39,911 nucleotides of DNA from Azolla pinnata. Taxonomy: Eukaryota; Streptophyta; Polypodiopsida; Salviniales; Salviniaceae. The position numbers and the translations under genes were made by a program. Of this stretch, positions 1-12,247 are shown piece by piece. The notes under the pieces are model-generated. The model did no database searches. It worked only from the letters and a program-made list of their open reading frames with translations, and was not told where the DNA came from. The stretch's first letter is position 1. Each line of letters opens with the position of its first letter. Location: contig JBBBWG010033374.1 in NCBI GenBank assembly GCA_037176905.1, forward strand, positions 1 through 39,911, read 5' to 3'.

Positions 1-76
<76 letters not shown>
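1..76. repeat. (AG)n microsatellite
   Basis: An uninterrupted AG dinucleotide run of about 38 units opens the window, so its true length is unknown. It is strand-asymmetric (pure purine on +). Similar GA runs lie near the inferred starts of two other genes here, but no gene start can be tied to this one. Confidence 0.98.
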
Positions 77-78
<2 letters not shown>

Positions 79-97
79 TTTGTGTGCAAGTGCAAGA

Positions 98-384
98 AAT
101 GCAGTGATGATGATGGTGATGATGGGTGGCTGATGAGTAAGAGACATCGTGGTGATGAAGATAGCTGATTAATAAGACTGACGAAGAGACAAAGGTGTTA
201 ATAAGAGACAAGATATTTAAGAGGTAAAGATGATGAAATAAGAATGATGATGATGATGATGATGACGACGACGACGATGATGACGACGACGACGATGACG
301 ACGACGACGATGATTGATGAATAAGAGACACGATGATGATTGATGAATAAGAGACACGATGATGATTGATGATTGGTGATATAT
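98..384. repeat. GAT/GAC triplet repeats with a 26-27 bp tandem motif
   Basis: Runs of GAT and GAC triplets (densest at 244-313) are followed by a short tandem motif containing TTGATGAATAAGAGACACGA, present at about 312 and 339, with related 'AATAAGAGACA' copies near 170-215. ORFs through it encode His/Arg-rich low-complexity peptides and are not genes. Confidence 0.85.
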
Positions 385-1506
385 TTGTGCCCTCCACAGG
401 TTGCTACACACTACTTGTCGGTCTTATCAATCGTCACGAAACTCTTTCCCTTCCCCTGCCTCCAGAAATTCAAGAAAAGAGAACAAAGAGAGCAACATAA
501 AACCTGCATTTTTCTCCGGATTTCACTATTTGGATATTCTGTATGCCTAGTTTTGTGGTTGAGAAAACGAGCACAACTTGCATGGTGCTGTTGATAAGGG
601 GTTCGTTCACAATTATAGTTCGAGTAAACGCACAACCTTGTAATCATTCCATGAAATCATGCCATGTATGGTGAGGCCCGCCTTTTTATGTTTCTATATG
701 TCGAGGACACAACAGAGCACATGTTCAGTTTCCAGTTCACCTTCAGCCACATCCCCATGTATCTCATGTGAATCAGTGTGCTCACTCTGTTGGGCATGGT
801 GTCAGGATGTGAGGTAGTGCTTCAGTCAGCAGTCCTCAGAAAATTTCCTTTCAAAATATAGCTGTATACTCTTTGGAAGCATGGAACCCTCTTTGCTGTT
901 TCTAACAAGCATTATTGGGCACAGATTGCACCCTTTCCCTTTTTCATCACGAGTTTGTGGAAATACTGCTACTCCAGATTTTAAATTTCACAAGAAGAGT
1001 CAATATGACTCGTACATAAAACATTGCGGATCTAACATCTGATATTTTGGTTTGCAATCGTGTGGAGTATGATCTCAAATTAATAATTTTGGCTATGTTT
1101 GCCTCGTGTGCCGAATTTTTTGAAACTGTGAACTACTTGAACTTTTGCAGTCTTAGATGATAATATTCAAAAAAGGAAATGACTTTGTTCATAACTATAA
1201 AGCAATGCTGTGATTGCCACACCTCATATTGACATCTTTCTTATTTCATTTCTAAATCAAGCATTGCAAGTGTCTCCACACATTTATATATTCTGCACAC
1301 CTCAAAGCTTTTGTGGTGCCAAGTCTTAAAATGCATAAAAGGAAGTTTTTCATTACAGTTATGTTTCGGTAGTTTCTCAAAGGAAGTAACAATGCTAATA
1401 CTTTATGTGAATTTACTTTATTAAGTCGGGTCATCAATTACAAAGAGGATCCTTTGTCCAAGTTCCAAGAACATCAATTACAAAGAGGATCCAACTGAAC
1501 AACACT
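385..1506. other. Upstream region of the AMP deaminase gene
   Basis: About 1.1 kb of AT-rich sequence with no recognisable coding exon. It should hold the promoter and 5' UTR of the AMP deaminase gene, but I see no convincing TATA box or leader-exon boundary. A 21-bp direct repeat (CATCAATTACAAAGAGGATC plus one C) occurs at 1432-1452 and 1472-1492, 15 bp before the start codon, so it is probably in the 5' UTR. Confidence 0.5.
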
Positions 1507-2782
1507 ATGGAATCAGCCTCAAAAACATCTCAATGGGCTGCAGTGGCTGCAGCAGCTTTTATAAGTGCAAGTGTTGTTGCTGTATCGGCATTTTGGCTTC
1601 ACAAGAGGGCCATTGATCGCCTGCTAGATGGCTCCTACCCTCTTCCTGCTGGGAATGATGTCTCTGATGACAAAAGACGCCGTCTGCCTAGAAAGACTAC
1701 CACTGATCGTGCACCTTCTCCTTCCCAAGGCTGGCGTGTTAGAAGTGCCTCTCGTAGCAGGGATCGAAACTCAGCATCTTTCTCCGAGAATTTACATCAT
1801 GCCAATGCACATGATGGGCCAAAGGCACGAAATTTCTCCAAATCGGAGTCAGACATTAATTCTATACCATCTGGACTTCCTAGAGTTCAGACACATAAAG
1901 AAGGTCTGATCAAACTATAATTATGAAGTATTTATGTGTTTATATATTTAGTTGGCTTATCTTTTAATTGTATCCACAATGTTGCAACTTACATAAACAA
2001 AATTTCAGGTGTTAATAGCCATGTAAGGAGTCCAACAAGGAAAGCGACACCTTTAACGAACTCTATTCTAAGGCCAACAACTCCAAAATCACCAGCTGCT
2101 GGAAGTGCATTTGAGAGCAGGGATAGTTCTGATGGTGAGGAGGCGCTAAGTGACAACGATGAGCAGGAGTATGAGGATGCTGCTAATGGTAATGGGCATG
2201 GAGTAGATGCTGCGATTCCTAGAAAGGTGTGGATACATTCTTCAACTAACTGAACTGTCTACTTCTCTAAAATAGATTTGTGTTGGATGATAATGGTAGA
2301 AATTATTGTAATTTGAAATATTACCTGAAACAGGATGATGGCGTAAAAGCTTCTTTGTCTTCAGCTGCTCTAAAGGAACTTGCAAATGGAGGTGGGGATA
2401 AACTGATGATAAGGACGATCAGCATTCCTGGAGAGCTTCATGGTGCACCTGATCCAGTGGCTGCTGATATTCTTAGGAAAGAACCGGAGCAGGAAACATT
2501 TGTTCGGTTAGAGATCACCCCAATCGGTATGCCAATGTTTTTTATTATTTTTGTTCTCTCATATCTCAGAATACACTAACTATGTATAAAATCTATGTAT
2601 ATTTTGCATTTATGCCTTTCACATATTATAGCATGGATATGTATTTGTGTATAAACCTATATGCACGCATATTTATGCCTATATATATGCATATGGGTCA
2701 AAATAGAAAACAAAAAGACACTAGAATGATGCAGCTCTCTTTTAGGGCTACCTATCACATTCAAGGTTAACTGGCTGATGCA

Positions 2783-2844
<62 letters not shown>

Positions 2845-5800
2845 GGACATAGTTTTTGGGAAAATCAGCTGAGTTTAAGGTCAAATGTGTCGTAAGCTTC
2901 TTAAGTATTGAAAATTGGATCACTTGTGTTGTAATAGAAAGATCAGTTGTAGTTGGATGTAAAGTGGGGAGATTATTGCGTTTAGTTTTTGTGTGCACTG
3001 AAGTTGAAGCTCAAGATGTAAAGGCTGAAATTCTGAGAATTTGCACTTCTCATGTTCTTATGTTAAAAAAATGTTTGTAGAGGCGCCATCACCTGAAGAG
3101 GAGGAAGTGTGCATGATGCTACAGGATTGTCTGGCTCTACGTAATAAATATGTTTTTAGGGAGCAAGTGGCTCCTTGGAACAGAGAAACGATAACAGATC
3201 CAAGCACTCCCAAGCCAAATCCAGACCCTTTTCACTATGAGCAAGAACCGGCTTCCAAGGTATTGCATTGCATTTTCTTTCCATTTTTTCCCTGCTTGTA
3301 GGCAAGTTGTAATAATATAGTCTCTTATTAATGATTTTTTTTGCAGCATGTCTTTCGGATGGTAGATGGTGTGGTTCATGTGTTTGCTGATAAAGAAGGT
3401 ATCTGTATGTGCATCTGATTTTCTCTAGCACGTTTTTAATAATTTTAAGCTAAAAAAAGGCTAATGTAAGGTTAACCTTAAAAGATACAAGGAGGCAGAA
3501 CACACTTTCGAAACTGAGTGTTTACAAATAAAAACAGCAAACACATTCAAAAAAATTATAATACTCTTCCTCCTGGGATATGATATCTATCATTTCTAGC
3601 TAGTCTCATTTCTGGCATATCCAACAGTGTTGGTTTTTTTTCCGAACAATCTTTAAAGTAAATTTAGGGGAATCTGAGTGGATGGAAAAATTAAGAATAA
3701 CTATGCTAAATGGCAGCGCACCAACTACCCTTTCAAGTGCAGTGAATAGAGTGATTCAGTTACAGCAGTAGAGGTTTTTGAGTTGATGCTATTCATTTCT
3801 GTTGAATGTCAGATTATTATGACCTCTGCATTATGCCTCATTTGCATTTTATTTTCTAAAATGATGTCTTCATCGACTGAACAGCCGAGTGATCGATCAA
3901 AGTGTTGCTCATTCAAGCATTCTTTCTAATACACCTGCATTTCCTCTCACAATTGTTTTGATCCGAATTGGATAATGGTAGATCTAATATCTGAGATTTC
4001 CATTGATTGGCTTTATTATTTTGTCACAGCTACGGAGGAACTTTTCCCAGTTCTTGGTGCTACAGAATTCTTTACTGATATGCATCGCATTTTGAAAATA
4101 GTGGCTCTTGGAAACGTCCGCACACTTTGTCATCATCGGCTCCGATTGTTAGAACAGGTATTAAGATCTCAATTTGGATACAGAATTGAAGCCTACAAAA
4201 TGATATAAGCAATTCACGGATGTCTGTTCTTTGTCTTGAAACGCCAGAAATTCAGTCTACATCTCATGCTGAATGCTGACCGTGAGTTTCTAGCCCAAAA
4301 GAGTGCTCCTCATAGGGACTTTTACAATGTTCGTAAAGTTGATACACATGTTCACCATTCAGCATGCATGAATCAGAAACATTTGCTACGATTCATCAAG
4401 TCAAAACTAAGGAAAGAACCAGATGAGGTAAGCATAATGAAATGGTTGAGTTGATCATATCTTCTTTAGTTGAAAGGACACGTGTTTTTTACACACTTCT
4501 TTGTACAGTTTGGTGTACCTTCTTTATGGTTCTTCCCATGAGTTACAATTTGTCTCAACTAGTGGGATACGCTGTTATTGATCCCTTTTCATTATGTAGG
4601 CCCAATACATAATTGTCTTGGAGGACTTGCTTGTGGATGATATTGTACTGAGTGATGAATCTTCAATTCAGCTTTTATTATTGGTAGTTTGCATCATGAG
4701 GGAGTTGGAAAATGACGTAATTGGTTGTCAATGTGTCCATTGGGTGCAGGATATATCTCCATAAGGCAACCAATCACGCCCTTTGCAATTCTGATTGTTC
4801 ATTCATACATTTAAATATGAAAGCAGTGTTACTTAAAAACAAGATTTATTCACATTGTTTTAGTGCCTTTGAGAAACTAGTCTACATTGGGCTCCCTTTC
4901 TTTAGGTAGGAAATACAGCTGTTTTAATTTTGTGAAACTGTGGCGCTTGTATATCTTTAGACACATAAATTTATTAATCTTAGTGGATTTCTATTCCGTT
5001 TTCAGGTTGTTATCTTTCGAGACGGGAAATATTTGACCCTCAAGGAAGTTTTTATAAGCTTAGATTTGACAGGGTATACCCTCAGCTTTTTATTTTCAGC
5101 GGTTCTGAATATGCTAATTCAGTTTGTAATCTTGCACGTTACCATTTGTTCTACATATTGACTGAATTGTTTTGAGGATTTCAGGTATGACTTGAACGTG
5201 GATCTACTAGATGTGCATGCTGACAAAAACACTTTTCATAGATTTGACAAATTCAACCTAAAATACAATCCATGTGGCCAGAGTAGGCTCAGGGAAATTT
5301 TCCTGAAGCAAGATAATCTTATTCAAGGTGTGTTTTGAAGGTGTTTCCTCATGTCTATGGATCATTATTTTGATTTATATTATAAGTAAGAATTGAAAGG
5401 AAAAGCATGCATGTTTCAGATTGATCCTTTCAATAAAACAGGGGTGCGCACACATACATGTATTATGTATGTATGCATGTATGAATTCATGATTCTATTT
5501 ATATCCCTCAAGTGAAAGCACCTCATTGCAGGTAAAATAGTAAATAACAGATACCTTGAGATAAAAGGGAACTATTGAGACGTATGGCATCAGACAAGAA
5601 TCTAAAATTTTCCCATAGAAATACTGGTTTCTTTATAGTCATGGATCATAGCTGCTGCTCAATTTGTGTAGGACGATTTCTAGCAGAGGTGACAAAGCAA
5701 GTTTTCCAGGACCTAGAACAAAGCAAGTATCAGGTATTCTTGTCAATTCAGGATTAATTTTCTTGTTGACATTTAATAATTCTGCCTCTTAGATGAGGAA

Positions 5801-8800
5801 TTAAAGGGAAAAATTAATAAAAAATAATTTTTTTTATCAGATATGAATGTACTTGTGTTTGTAGAAATATTTCTGGCATGTCAAATACAACTCTATGAAA
5901 TATACACGGTCAGCATTTGCATGCCTCGTGTGAGGCATTTCTGTGAAGCTAGAGTGATGCTGCTGCATTCCTTTAATCAATCCCCTTGTTCTTTTCTACG
6001 AAATTAGGCTTAATATCTCAACAGAATCAGATTAATTTTTTATTTCTAAATACTCGTGTTTTGTATTTTAAACTTAATTTGACTTATCACCGACAATGAT
6101 ACACGGATATGAATACTACAATTTCATAGTAGTATTTTATTCTCTAATTGAGAAGAGTTGATTGGTTTATTTCCTTTCCTTGCTTATTTTAGTTTCTATT
6201 TCTATGTGCTGTTCACACATCTTCAATGAAGGTGGAAAGGTGATGAAGTGAGGGTTTTAATAGTGAAGCAATGGTTGGAGGGGGGTTAAATTGTATTTCG
6301 CATGTCTTCTTTTAACATGGACAATAGCGAGGCAGGTACCAGATTTGAGGAAGTTCTTTGTGGTTGGGGTAAGCCTTTAGACGTGTATCTCAAAGAGCAA
6401 GAATCATCTCTACCTTTGTCCTGAAAACTCGGATACAAGGAATACAAGGAAGATCACAAGAGTAGACACTTCTTTTACATTGGAATCAATGTCTGTCACA
6501 AAAGGAAATTATGCACAATACACAATCTGAACCCTCTGCTTGAGGGCGTTCCTTACTATTAAAGGTGTAAATGGGGGAGAGTTGTAGTATGTACAAGTGG
6601 CAGGATGAAGAAAGCCACTGAGGAAAGCTGGGGAAGGTCTGTCAGAAGAAGCTCTGTACACCTTATGAATAAAGCTGTACACGTCCTATGGGTTGGTTTC
6701 GCTCATGAACTGCCACTTTAGTTCCATAGCTTCTGTTGCAACAGAATGATGTGTAATTTATGTTGTTTCCCTCGCAATGTGAGATGTGCTCTCCTCTTTT
6801 CTGATGAGGACTGCACCTTTTGGGCAGCAATCCATGTTCTATCTACGTTTGGTAAAAGAAAATAGCTACCTCATTTTTAAGCCAGGCATCATGCAAGCTC
6901 TCCTTTTTAATTTTGTTTCAATGTCTTTAGGGTTCCACTGGAATAAATAATCGTCCATTTTTTATTGAACCATTTCTGTGGTCTGATCATTTTGATTGTT
7001 TCTGGGCTTCAACTTCCTAGTTAACGAATTTCATGAATTCTGCCCATTATTTTGATGTTCTGAAGCCATATTATTCTGTATGATTATTTATAGATGGCAG
7101 AATATCGGATATCTATTTATGGAAGGAAGCAAAGTGAATGGGATCAACTTGCCAGCTGGTTTGTCAATAATGAACTGTACAGCGAAAACGTTATTTGGCT
7201 TATCCAGGTAATTGACGCTCACATTCTAAATTTGTTATTTGTTATTCTCCTTTAATGTGAGGTTGATCAATCATACAAAATTTCTCGAAAAACATGTGCT
7301 TATGTACATTGCTTAACAAAGATCCAAAAAATGATAATAAATTGGTTGAAACAAATGATTTATGGGATATATATTCACAATCTTAACTACGTAGATTTAT
7401 ATAACTGCAACTGCTAACATGATGTATCAAATTTGTCCACATGACAAGTTACAGGCTTGTAAAATGTATCATTACTCTTCTTGGATGGTCTTCCATATAG
7501 TGTCTTACATAACAAAGTATTATGTAGGTGAACTGGCCTAATTCCAAGGCATCCAATACATGGTAACTAGGGCACATGAAAACATGGATCCTCGTAGTGA
7601 TATGAAAGGTGTTGCAGCAAGATTTCTTAGATGCAAGCCAGTGTCTCTTGGATTTGGCACTTGTGGTGAATCTGATCTTTAAGACCTTGTCTCTGACGCA
7701 CTGTTTCTTGTACACCCATGTTCTCTCAATAGATTTATGCTGGTGTCTCTGATGCATATGTCGGCTCCTTCACAATGCTGCATCTAATCGTTGGGGATCT
7801 GGAAATAGCCTCTTGAAAGTACCATCTTCTTAGAAGAAATCTGGAAACCATTCGAGACTGGGGATTCCAAGCACACTACATGCTTGTGGGCATTGTAAAA
7901 TCAAATTTTTTAAATTTCTTGGTTTAAGGTATAGGATCATAAGGATGCCTTTAATGGATTGGTAAAGTAAGTGAACTAAGAGAATGACTACTGTCCTAAA
8001 TCTACGCATGTGGTTCGCATTTATGCTGCTGCCTGAGGCGTTCATGTTGCGGTCAAGGGAGGAATCCATTATGGGACTCCCTGGAGAATGGCGGGGTTTC
8101 TGAATACAATCTATGGAGAGAAATCGAAACAGTTATCTTTATTTATAATATCTGATTTGCCTCTTCCGTTCATATCTTACAGTTTTTACATTGGTTGAAT
8201 GTGCTTGCTTTCAACCACACATAATTATATACTCATCAGTCATATATATCTAGTACTTGCTAACATTAATTTGTGTTTTCCTTCCAGCTTCCACGTCTCT
8301 ACAATGTATACAAAGAAATGGGAATCGTGAACTCCTTTCAGAACATGTTGGATAACGTGTTCCTCCCATTATTTGAAGTTACGGTCGACCCTAGCTCTCA
8401 TCCTCAGCTCCATGTGTTCCTTGAGCAGGTAGGTTTTTGGTACTTCACTCTTTCTCTTATCATTGGATGCTTGTTCTTCAGTTTGAGGGTATGGATGGTT
8501 TTTCTCGTAGGTTGTGGGTTTTGACCTGGTAGATGATGAGAGTAAACCAGAGAGGCGCCCAACGAAGCACATGCCAACTCCTGATAACTGGAACATCATC
8601 TTCAACCCTGCATACTCTTACTATGCATACTATGTGTATGCCAACCTTTATACTCTGAACAAGGTATGAGGACATCACCATCTTTTCTCATTTGTCTCAT
8701 AGGAAGAGGTATTTTGCTCATTTACTTTTTATTGTGAACTGTGAAGCTCCGTGAATCAAAAGGGATGAGAATCATTAGGTTCCGGCCCCATGCCGGTGAG

Positions 8801-9834
8801 GTAAAGTGTTGTATTTATGCGATTTTCGGCATAGATTTTCCCTGAGTTTGCTCTTTGTTGTTTGGAAAAAAACTGAAATGGTTGTTACCTGGTAACTGTA
8901 TCCAGGCAGGTGACCTTGATCATCTCGCCGCAGCTTTTCTGCTTACTCACAATATTGCACACGGAAACAATCTGCGCAAATCTCCTGGGCTGCAGTATTT
9001 GTTCTACCTCGCTCAGGTGCAGTCCATGCATTTGTTCTACTAGCCTCTTGAGAGCATTTCTCTTTATCTTTACATTTGTCTGACAACTTCCAAGATTTGG
9101 GCTGGTTCCAATCAGATCGGCTTGTGCATGTCTCCGCTCAGCAATAATTCGCTCTTCCTCGACTACCATCGGAACCCTTTCCCGATGTTCTTTGCACGTG
9201 GATTGAACGTGTCGTTATCGACGGATGACCCTCTACAGATCCACCTTACAAAGGAACCACTGGTTGAAGAGTACAGCATTGCAGCTCAGGTAGAACTGAA
9301 GAAGATGGCAATGGCATGTTCGATCGATTGGGATGCTTTTTGTCGAATACCTAACCATTCTTTTATTTGTCATCAGGTCTGGAAGCTGAGTTCATGTGAT
9401 TTGTGCGAAATCGCACGAAACTCTGTTTATCAATCAGGATTCTCACATGCCCTCAAGGTATGTATGCACATCAAATCGTATCTGTTTTAGCTAATCGACA
9501 AACCCCTCCCTCCCATGTATTTGAGGCATCCAAATGCTGCATAATAACTCTACATTTTTCGTGATCAGCTACACTGGGTTGGGAATAACTACCATAAAAG
9601 AGGCCCCGAAGGAAATGATGTGCACAAGACGAATGTGCCTCACATGCGAGTTGAGTTCCGACACGAGGTATGTCGCATAGAATCGACGTATTTTGTTGTG
9701 GAGTGATCTCATATTGTGTTGTGGATTGATCTCAGATTTGTTGTGTGGTTATGTGATTTTGCCAGGTGTGGAAAGATGAGTTGAAATATGTATATCTGGG
9801 ATATGCTCCCATCCCAGATGAAATCGATCATTGA
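1507..9834 (+). CDS. AMPD: AMP deaminase (19 coding exons)
   Basis: Hydrolyses AMP to IMP and ammonia, controlling the adenylate pool; the Arabidopsis orthologue is EMBRYONIC FACTOR 1 (FAC1). Exons read in phase: 1507-1903, 2009-2226, 2334-2526, 3081-3259, 3347-3398, 4030-4157, 4248-4427, 5006-5073, 5185-5327, 5672-5733, 7094-7207, 8288-8428, 8511-8663, 8747-8800, 8906-9016, 9116-9289, 9377-9457, 9569-9667, 9766-9834. The sum is 872 codons with the stop (871 aa; the Arabidopsis protein is about 839). Residues 10-31 form a hydrophobic anchor, followed by a basic, Ser-rich, weakly conserved linker to about 200. The catalytic domain begins near 260. [13 protein letters not shown] (H423, H425), HNIAHG (H713) and [17 protein letters not shown] (D768/D769) carry the expected zinc and catalytic residues of the adenosine/AMP deaminase superfamily. 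The start is the first ATG of the exon encoding the anchor. Introns 10 (1360 bp) and 11 (1080 bp) are the longest. No frameshift or internal stop was seen. Confidence 0.97.
2784..2843. repeat. Compound (TC)n(TG)n microsatellite in AMPD intron 3
   Basis: About 14 TC units run directly into about 15 TG units. It lies wholly inside the intron between AMPD exons 3 and 4 and does not touch splice sites. The TG part is alternating purine-pyrimidine. Confidence 0.97.
5734..7093 (+). other. AMPD intron 10, no feature found
   Basis: A 1360-bp AT-rich intron between the exons ending with residues SKYQ and beginning MAEYRIS. No ORF with family resemblance, terminal inverted repeat or long tandem repeat was seen. 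Confidence 0.7.
7208..8287 (+). other. AMPD intron 11 with antisense open frames
   Basis: A 1080-bp intron. The minus strand stays open over 7449-7757 (102 codons) and 7830-8069 (79 codons), separated by a short gap. Codon use and protein composition do not clearly match any family I recognise. This could be an old insertion fragment (a transposon remnant would be the first guess), but neither terminal repeats nor a recognisable transposase or reverse-transcriptase motif is visible. Confidence 0.4.
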
Positions 9835-10819
9835 GTCCTAGTCGTCCTCCCCGCTTGCACGAGGAAGAACAAGAGCCATCGGCTCTTCAAGCGAGCGATC
9901 GCAGATCTTCATATTTACGAACGATTATTATGTAAAAAACAATAGGGAATGGTAGATCTATCTCTCACATATGGCAATGCTTTGGTAGATTGATCAATTG
10001 ATCGATTGATTGCATGGCTCTATAGATCGAGATATAAGCATTCAATAATCGACGACTAACCTAGATTGGAATCTGGCAATAATGTTTAGAATAAGCCTAA
10101 AGACCAAGGCCGTGCAAGAATGAAACTCTGCATGTTTCATGGCCATGGCTCACCGTTAGCTTTTGCATCTGCCATATTCGGCACAGATGATGGAATAAGG
10201 ATCATGCAAATAATATTTGGATTTGTACACCAAACTACCTAACCTTTGGCCGATGTAACGGAGATGTTTAGATGTCATTGTCAGAAAAGGGTATATATCA
10301 TTTGGCAATCTTTGAATCGTACAAGGAACTTTGTCGAAGCGAAGTCTCCAAAGCCAATTATGCGCATGATGATGTTTGTGCGTCCGTAGCTTGATGGGTA
10401 GATTGGCCAATGATTCATTGCAAATCATTATTATGTTGATTTGCGGAAAAATGTTATGGCTGAGAAGAAATTGGCGTAATGGTATAATTAGCCCTTTGGC
10501 GTATAATGTGAGTGGTTAAGCAAGCAGTTGGATAAAGTGAAGTAAGATCATAGATAAGCACAAGTGAATTGTGTAAGTAAACCATGTATGAGTGTAAGTA
10601 ACATCTGATTCAGAATCCACTGCTTGCATTTTGCTGCTTCTGTGCCGTCTCTCGTTTGTTGATAGGCGAACTTCTTGGTCATATGAATTACATGGGCTTG
10701 TCCCCTCCCCGGCTTGAGATAATCTGGCTATGCCTTATGAGATAAACTAGTTACTCACTGACCTTACAAGAAGACCATTAGAGTTGATCTTTTGACATTC
10801 GATCGGCCCCGGATTACAG
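9835..10819. other. AMPD 3' UTR and intergenic DNA
   Basis: Directly after the AMPD stop lies a presumed 3' UTR, with no canonical AATAAA close by; a weak AT-rich stretch is at about 9925-9945. Beyond it is ordinary AT-rich intergenic sequence with only short, unconvincing ORFs. Confidence 0.5.
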
Positions 10820-10912
10820 CAGAGGCATCAAATCGAATGCTTGGAGCGGCTTGAAGAGAACCCGTCGTCGCACTATGAGGGTGATCTGCACAACATCGTC
10901 AAGCTTGATTAA
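10820..10912 (+). pseudogene. Orphan terminal-exon-like fragment, 30 codons plus stop
   Basis: Following an acceptor-like GGATTACAG at 10811-10819, the frame encodes 30 residues ending in a TAA at 10910-10912 and including the stretches ECLERLEENPSSHYEG and LHNIVKLD. It is GC-richer than the flanks and looks like a real last exon. I do not recognise the family, and no upstream exon in phase was found, so it may be a captured or decayed gene fragment. It could also be chance. Confidence 0.3.
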
Positions 10913-11054
10913 GCGCGGGTTTTTCTGTCGCTGTTCTGTCCATGCTTTCTTGTCCTTTCGTCTCTTTGTAGAGGAAAATTTCGAGTGCGGATTGTTGCAT
11001 TGTCGGCCATTTGGCGTCTAGAACCTCTGCTTCGTTTTGGTTGCACCATCATCA

Positions 11055-11102
11055 TCATACCATCACCCTCATCAACAAAATCACCAGCATCATCATCAGC
11101 AT

Positions 11103-11171
<69 letters not shown>

Positions 11172-11815
11172 AATCACCAACACCACCATCATCACCATGA
11201 CTATGACCATGACACCAGCACCGACACCATCATCACCACCATTACCACCATCACCACCATCATCACCATCATTACCACAGCCACCTGTCATCATCATCAT
11301 CAACACCATCCCATCAGCACCACCAGCATCAGCACCACCATGATCATCACCATCATCACCATCACCATCATCATCACCACCACCATCATCACCATCATTA
11401 CCACAACCACCCGTCATCATCATCATCACCAACATCCCATCAGCACCACCAGCATCAGCATCATCACCAACACCACCATCATCACCATGACTATGACCAT
11501 GACACCAGCACCAACACCATCATCACCACCATTACCACCACCACCACCATCATCACCATCATTACCACAACCACCTGTCATCATCATCATCACCACCATC
11601 CCATCAACACCACTAGCATCGACACCACCATGATCATCACCAGAATCACCACCACCATGATCATCACCAAAATCACCACCACCATGATCATCACCAGAAT
11701 CGCCACCATGATCATCACCAGAATCACCACCACCACCACCACCACCATCATCATGACCACCATCACCACCATCATCACGACGACGACGACGACGACGACC
11801 ACCACCACCACCATG

Positions 11816-11894
<79 letters not shown>
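11055..11894. repeat. 850-bp CAT/CAC triplet array with higher-order repeats
   Basis: Almost pure CAT/CAC/ACC triplets on the + strand. Structure from left to right: a (CAT)n block at about 11100-11170; a roughly 170-bp complex segment at 11171-11340 repeated with few changes at 11464-11635 (offset about 293 bp), with a partial copy at 11387-11460; a 27-bp motif containing CATGATCATCACCAGAATCA repeated about four times at 11630-11740; a short CGA run near 11777-11798; and a final uninterrupted (CAT)n of about 26 units at 11815-11893. The long His-, Ile- or Met-rich ORFs through it are products of the repeat and not genes. Confidence 0.95.
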
Positions 11895-11934
11895 ATTCGA
11901 GGCTCTTTCTTTCTCGTGTTTGTCCTTTCCGATT

Positions 11935-12042
11935 AAAAAAGAAAAATGTAGAAGAAAAATGAAGAAGAAAAATGAAGAAGAAGAAGAAGAAAGAAGAAGA
12001 AGAAGAAGAAGAAGACGAAGAAAAGAAGAAGAAGAAGAAGAG
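11935..12042. repeat. GAA-rich polypurine tract
   Basis: About 108 bp of nearly pure purine on the + strand, mostly GAA triplets, placed between the CAT array and the first inferred MED13 leader exon. Mirror-like GAA tracts can form triplex DNA and impede transcription (established for GAA repeats in general); whether this one does is inference. Poly-Glu and poly-Ser ORFs across it are artefacts. Confidence 0.9.
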
Positions 12043-12049
12043 CATGTGA

Positions 12050-12247
12050 AGCTTTTTGTGTTCTTCTGCGGGAATTTATGTCAGCCTCCACGCTTCAGAA
12101 ATCCGACGCAGACGCAGACGCGGCAGTGACGGGGGAAGCTCTCTCCCTTCGGACATCGATTCTTCTCGCGATCCTTCCCTTCTCGGAGCTCCTGACAAGA
12201 AACGCGCGCCATTCCTTCCCCCTTCCTCCCCTTTCGTCGTCGCACAG
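12050..12247 (+). other. MED13: Probable MED13 noncoding leader exon
   Basis: C-rich sequence typical of a plant 5' UTR, ending in a donor-like CACAG|GTATGC at 12247/12248. Joining it to the acceptor before 14388 (TTTTCTGCAG) would give the MED13 leader with an intron of about 2.14 kb. The left edge is a guess: no TATA box is visible in the repeats upstream. An ATG at 12078 opens a frame that crosses the splice junction. Confidence 0.55.

Noticed and set aside
7449-8069. Antisense ORFs in AMPD intron 11 considered as a transposase or retrotransposon fragment
   Set aside because: I could not identify any catalytic motif, terminal repeat or family resemblance firmly enough to call a mobile element.
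11037-12045. Long ORFs on both strands encoding poly-His, poly-Ile, poly-Met, poly-Ser/Phe proteins
   Set aside because: All arise from CAT/CAC and GAA triplet repeats, are open in several frames at once and show no domain or codon bias.
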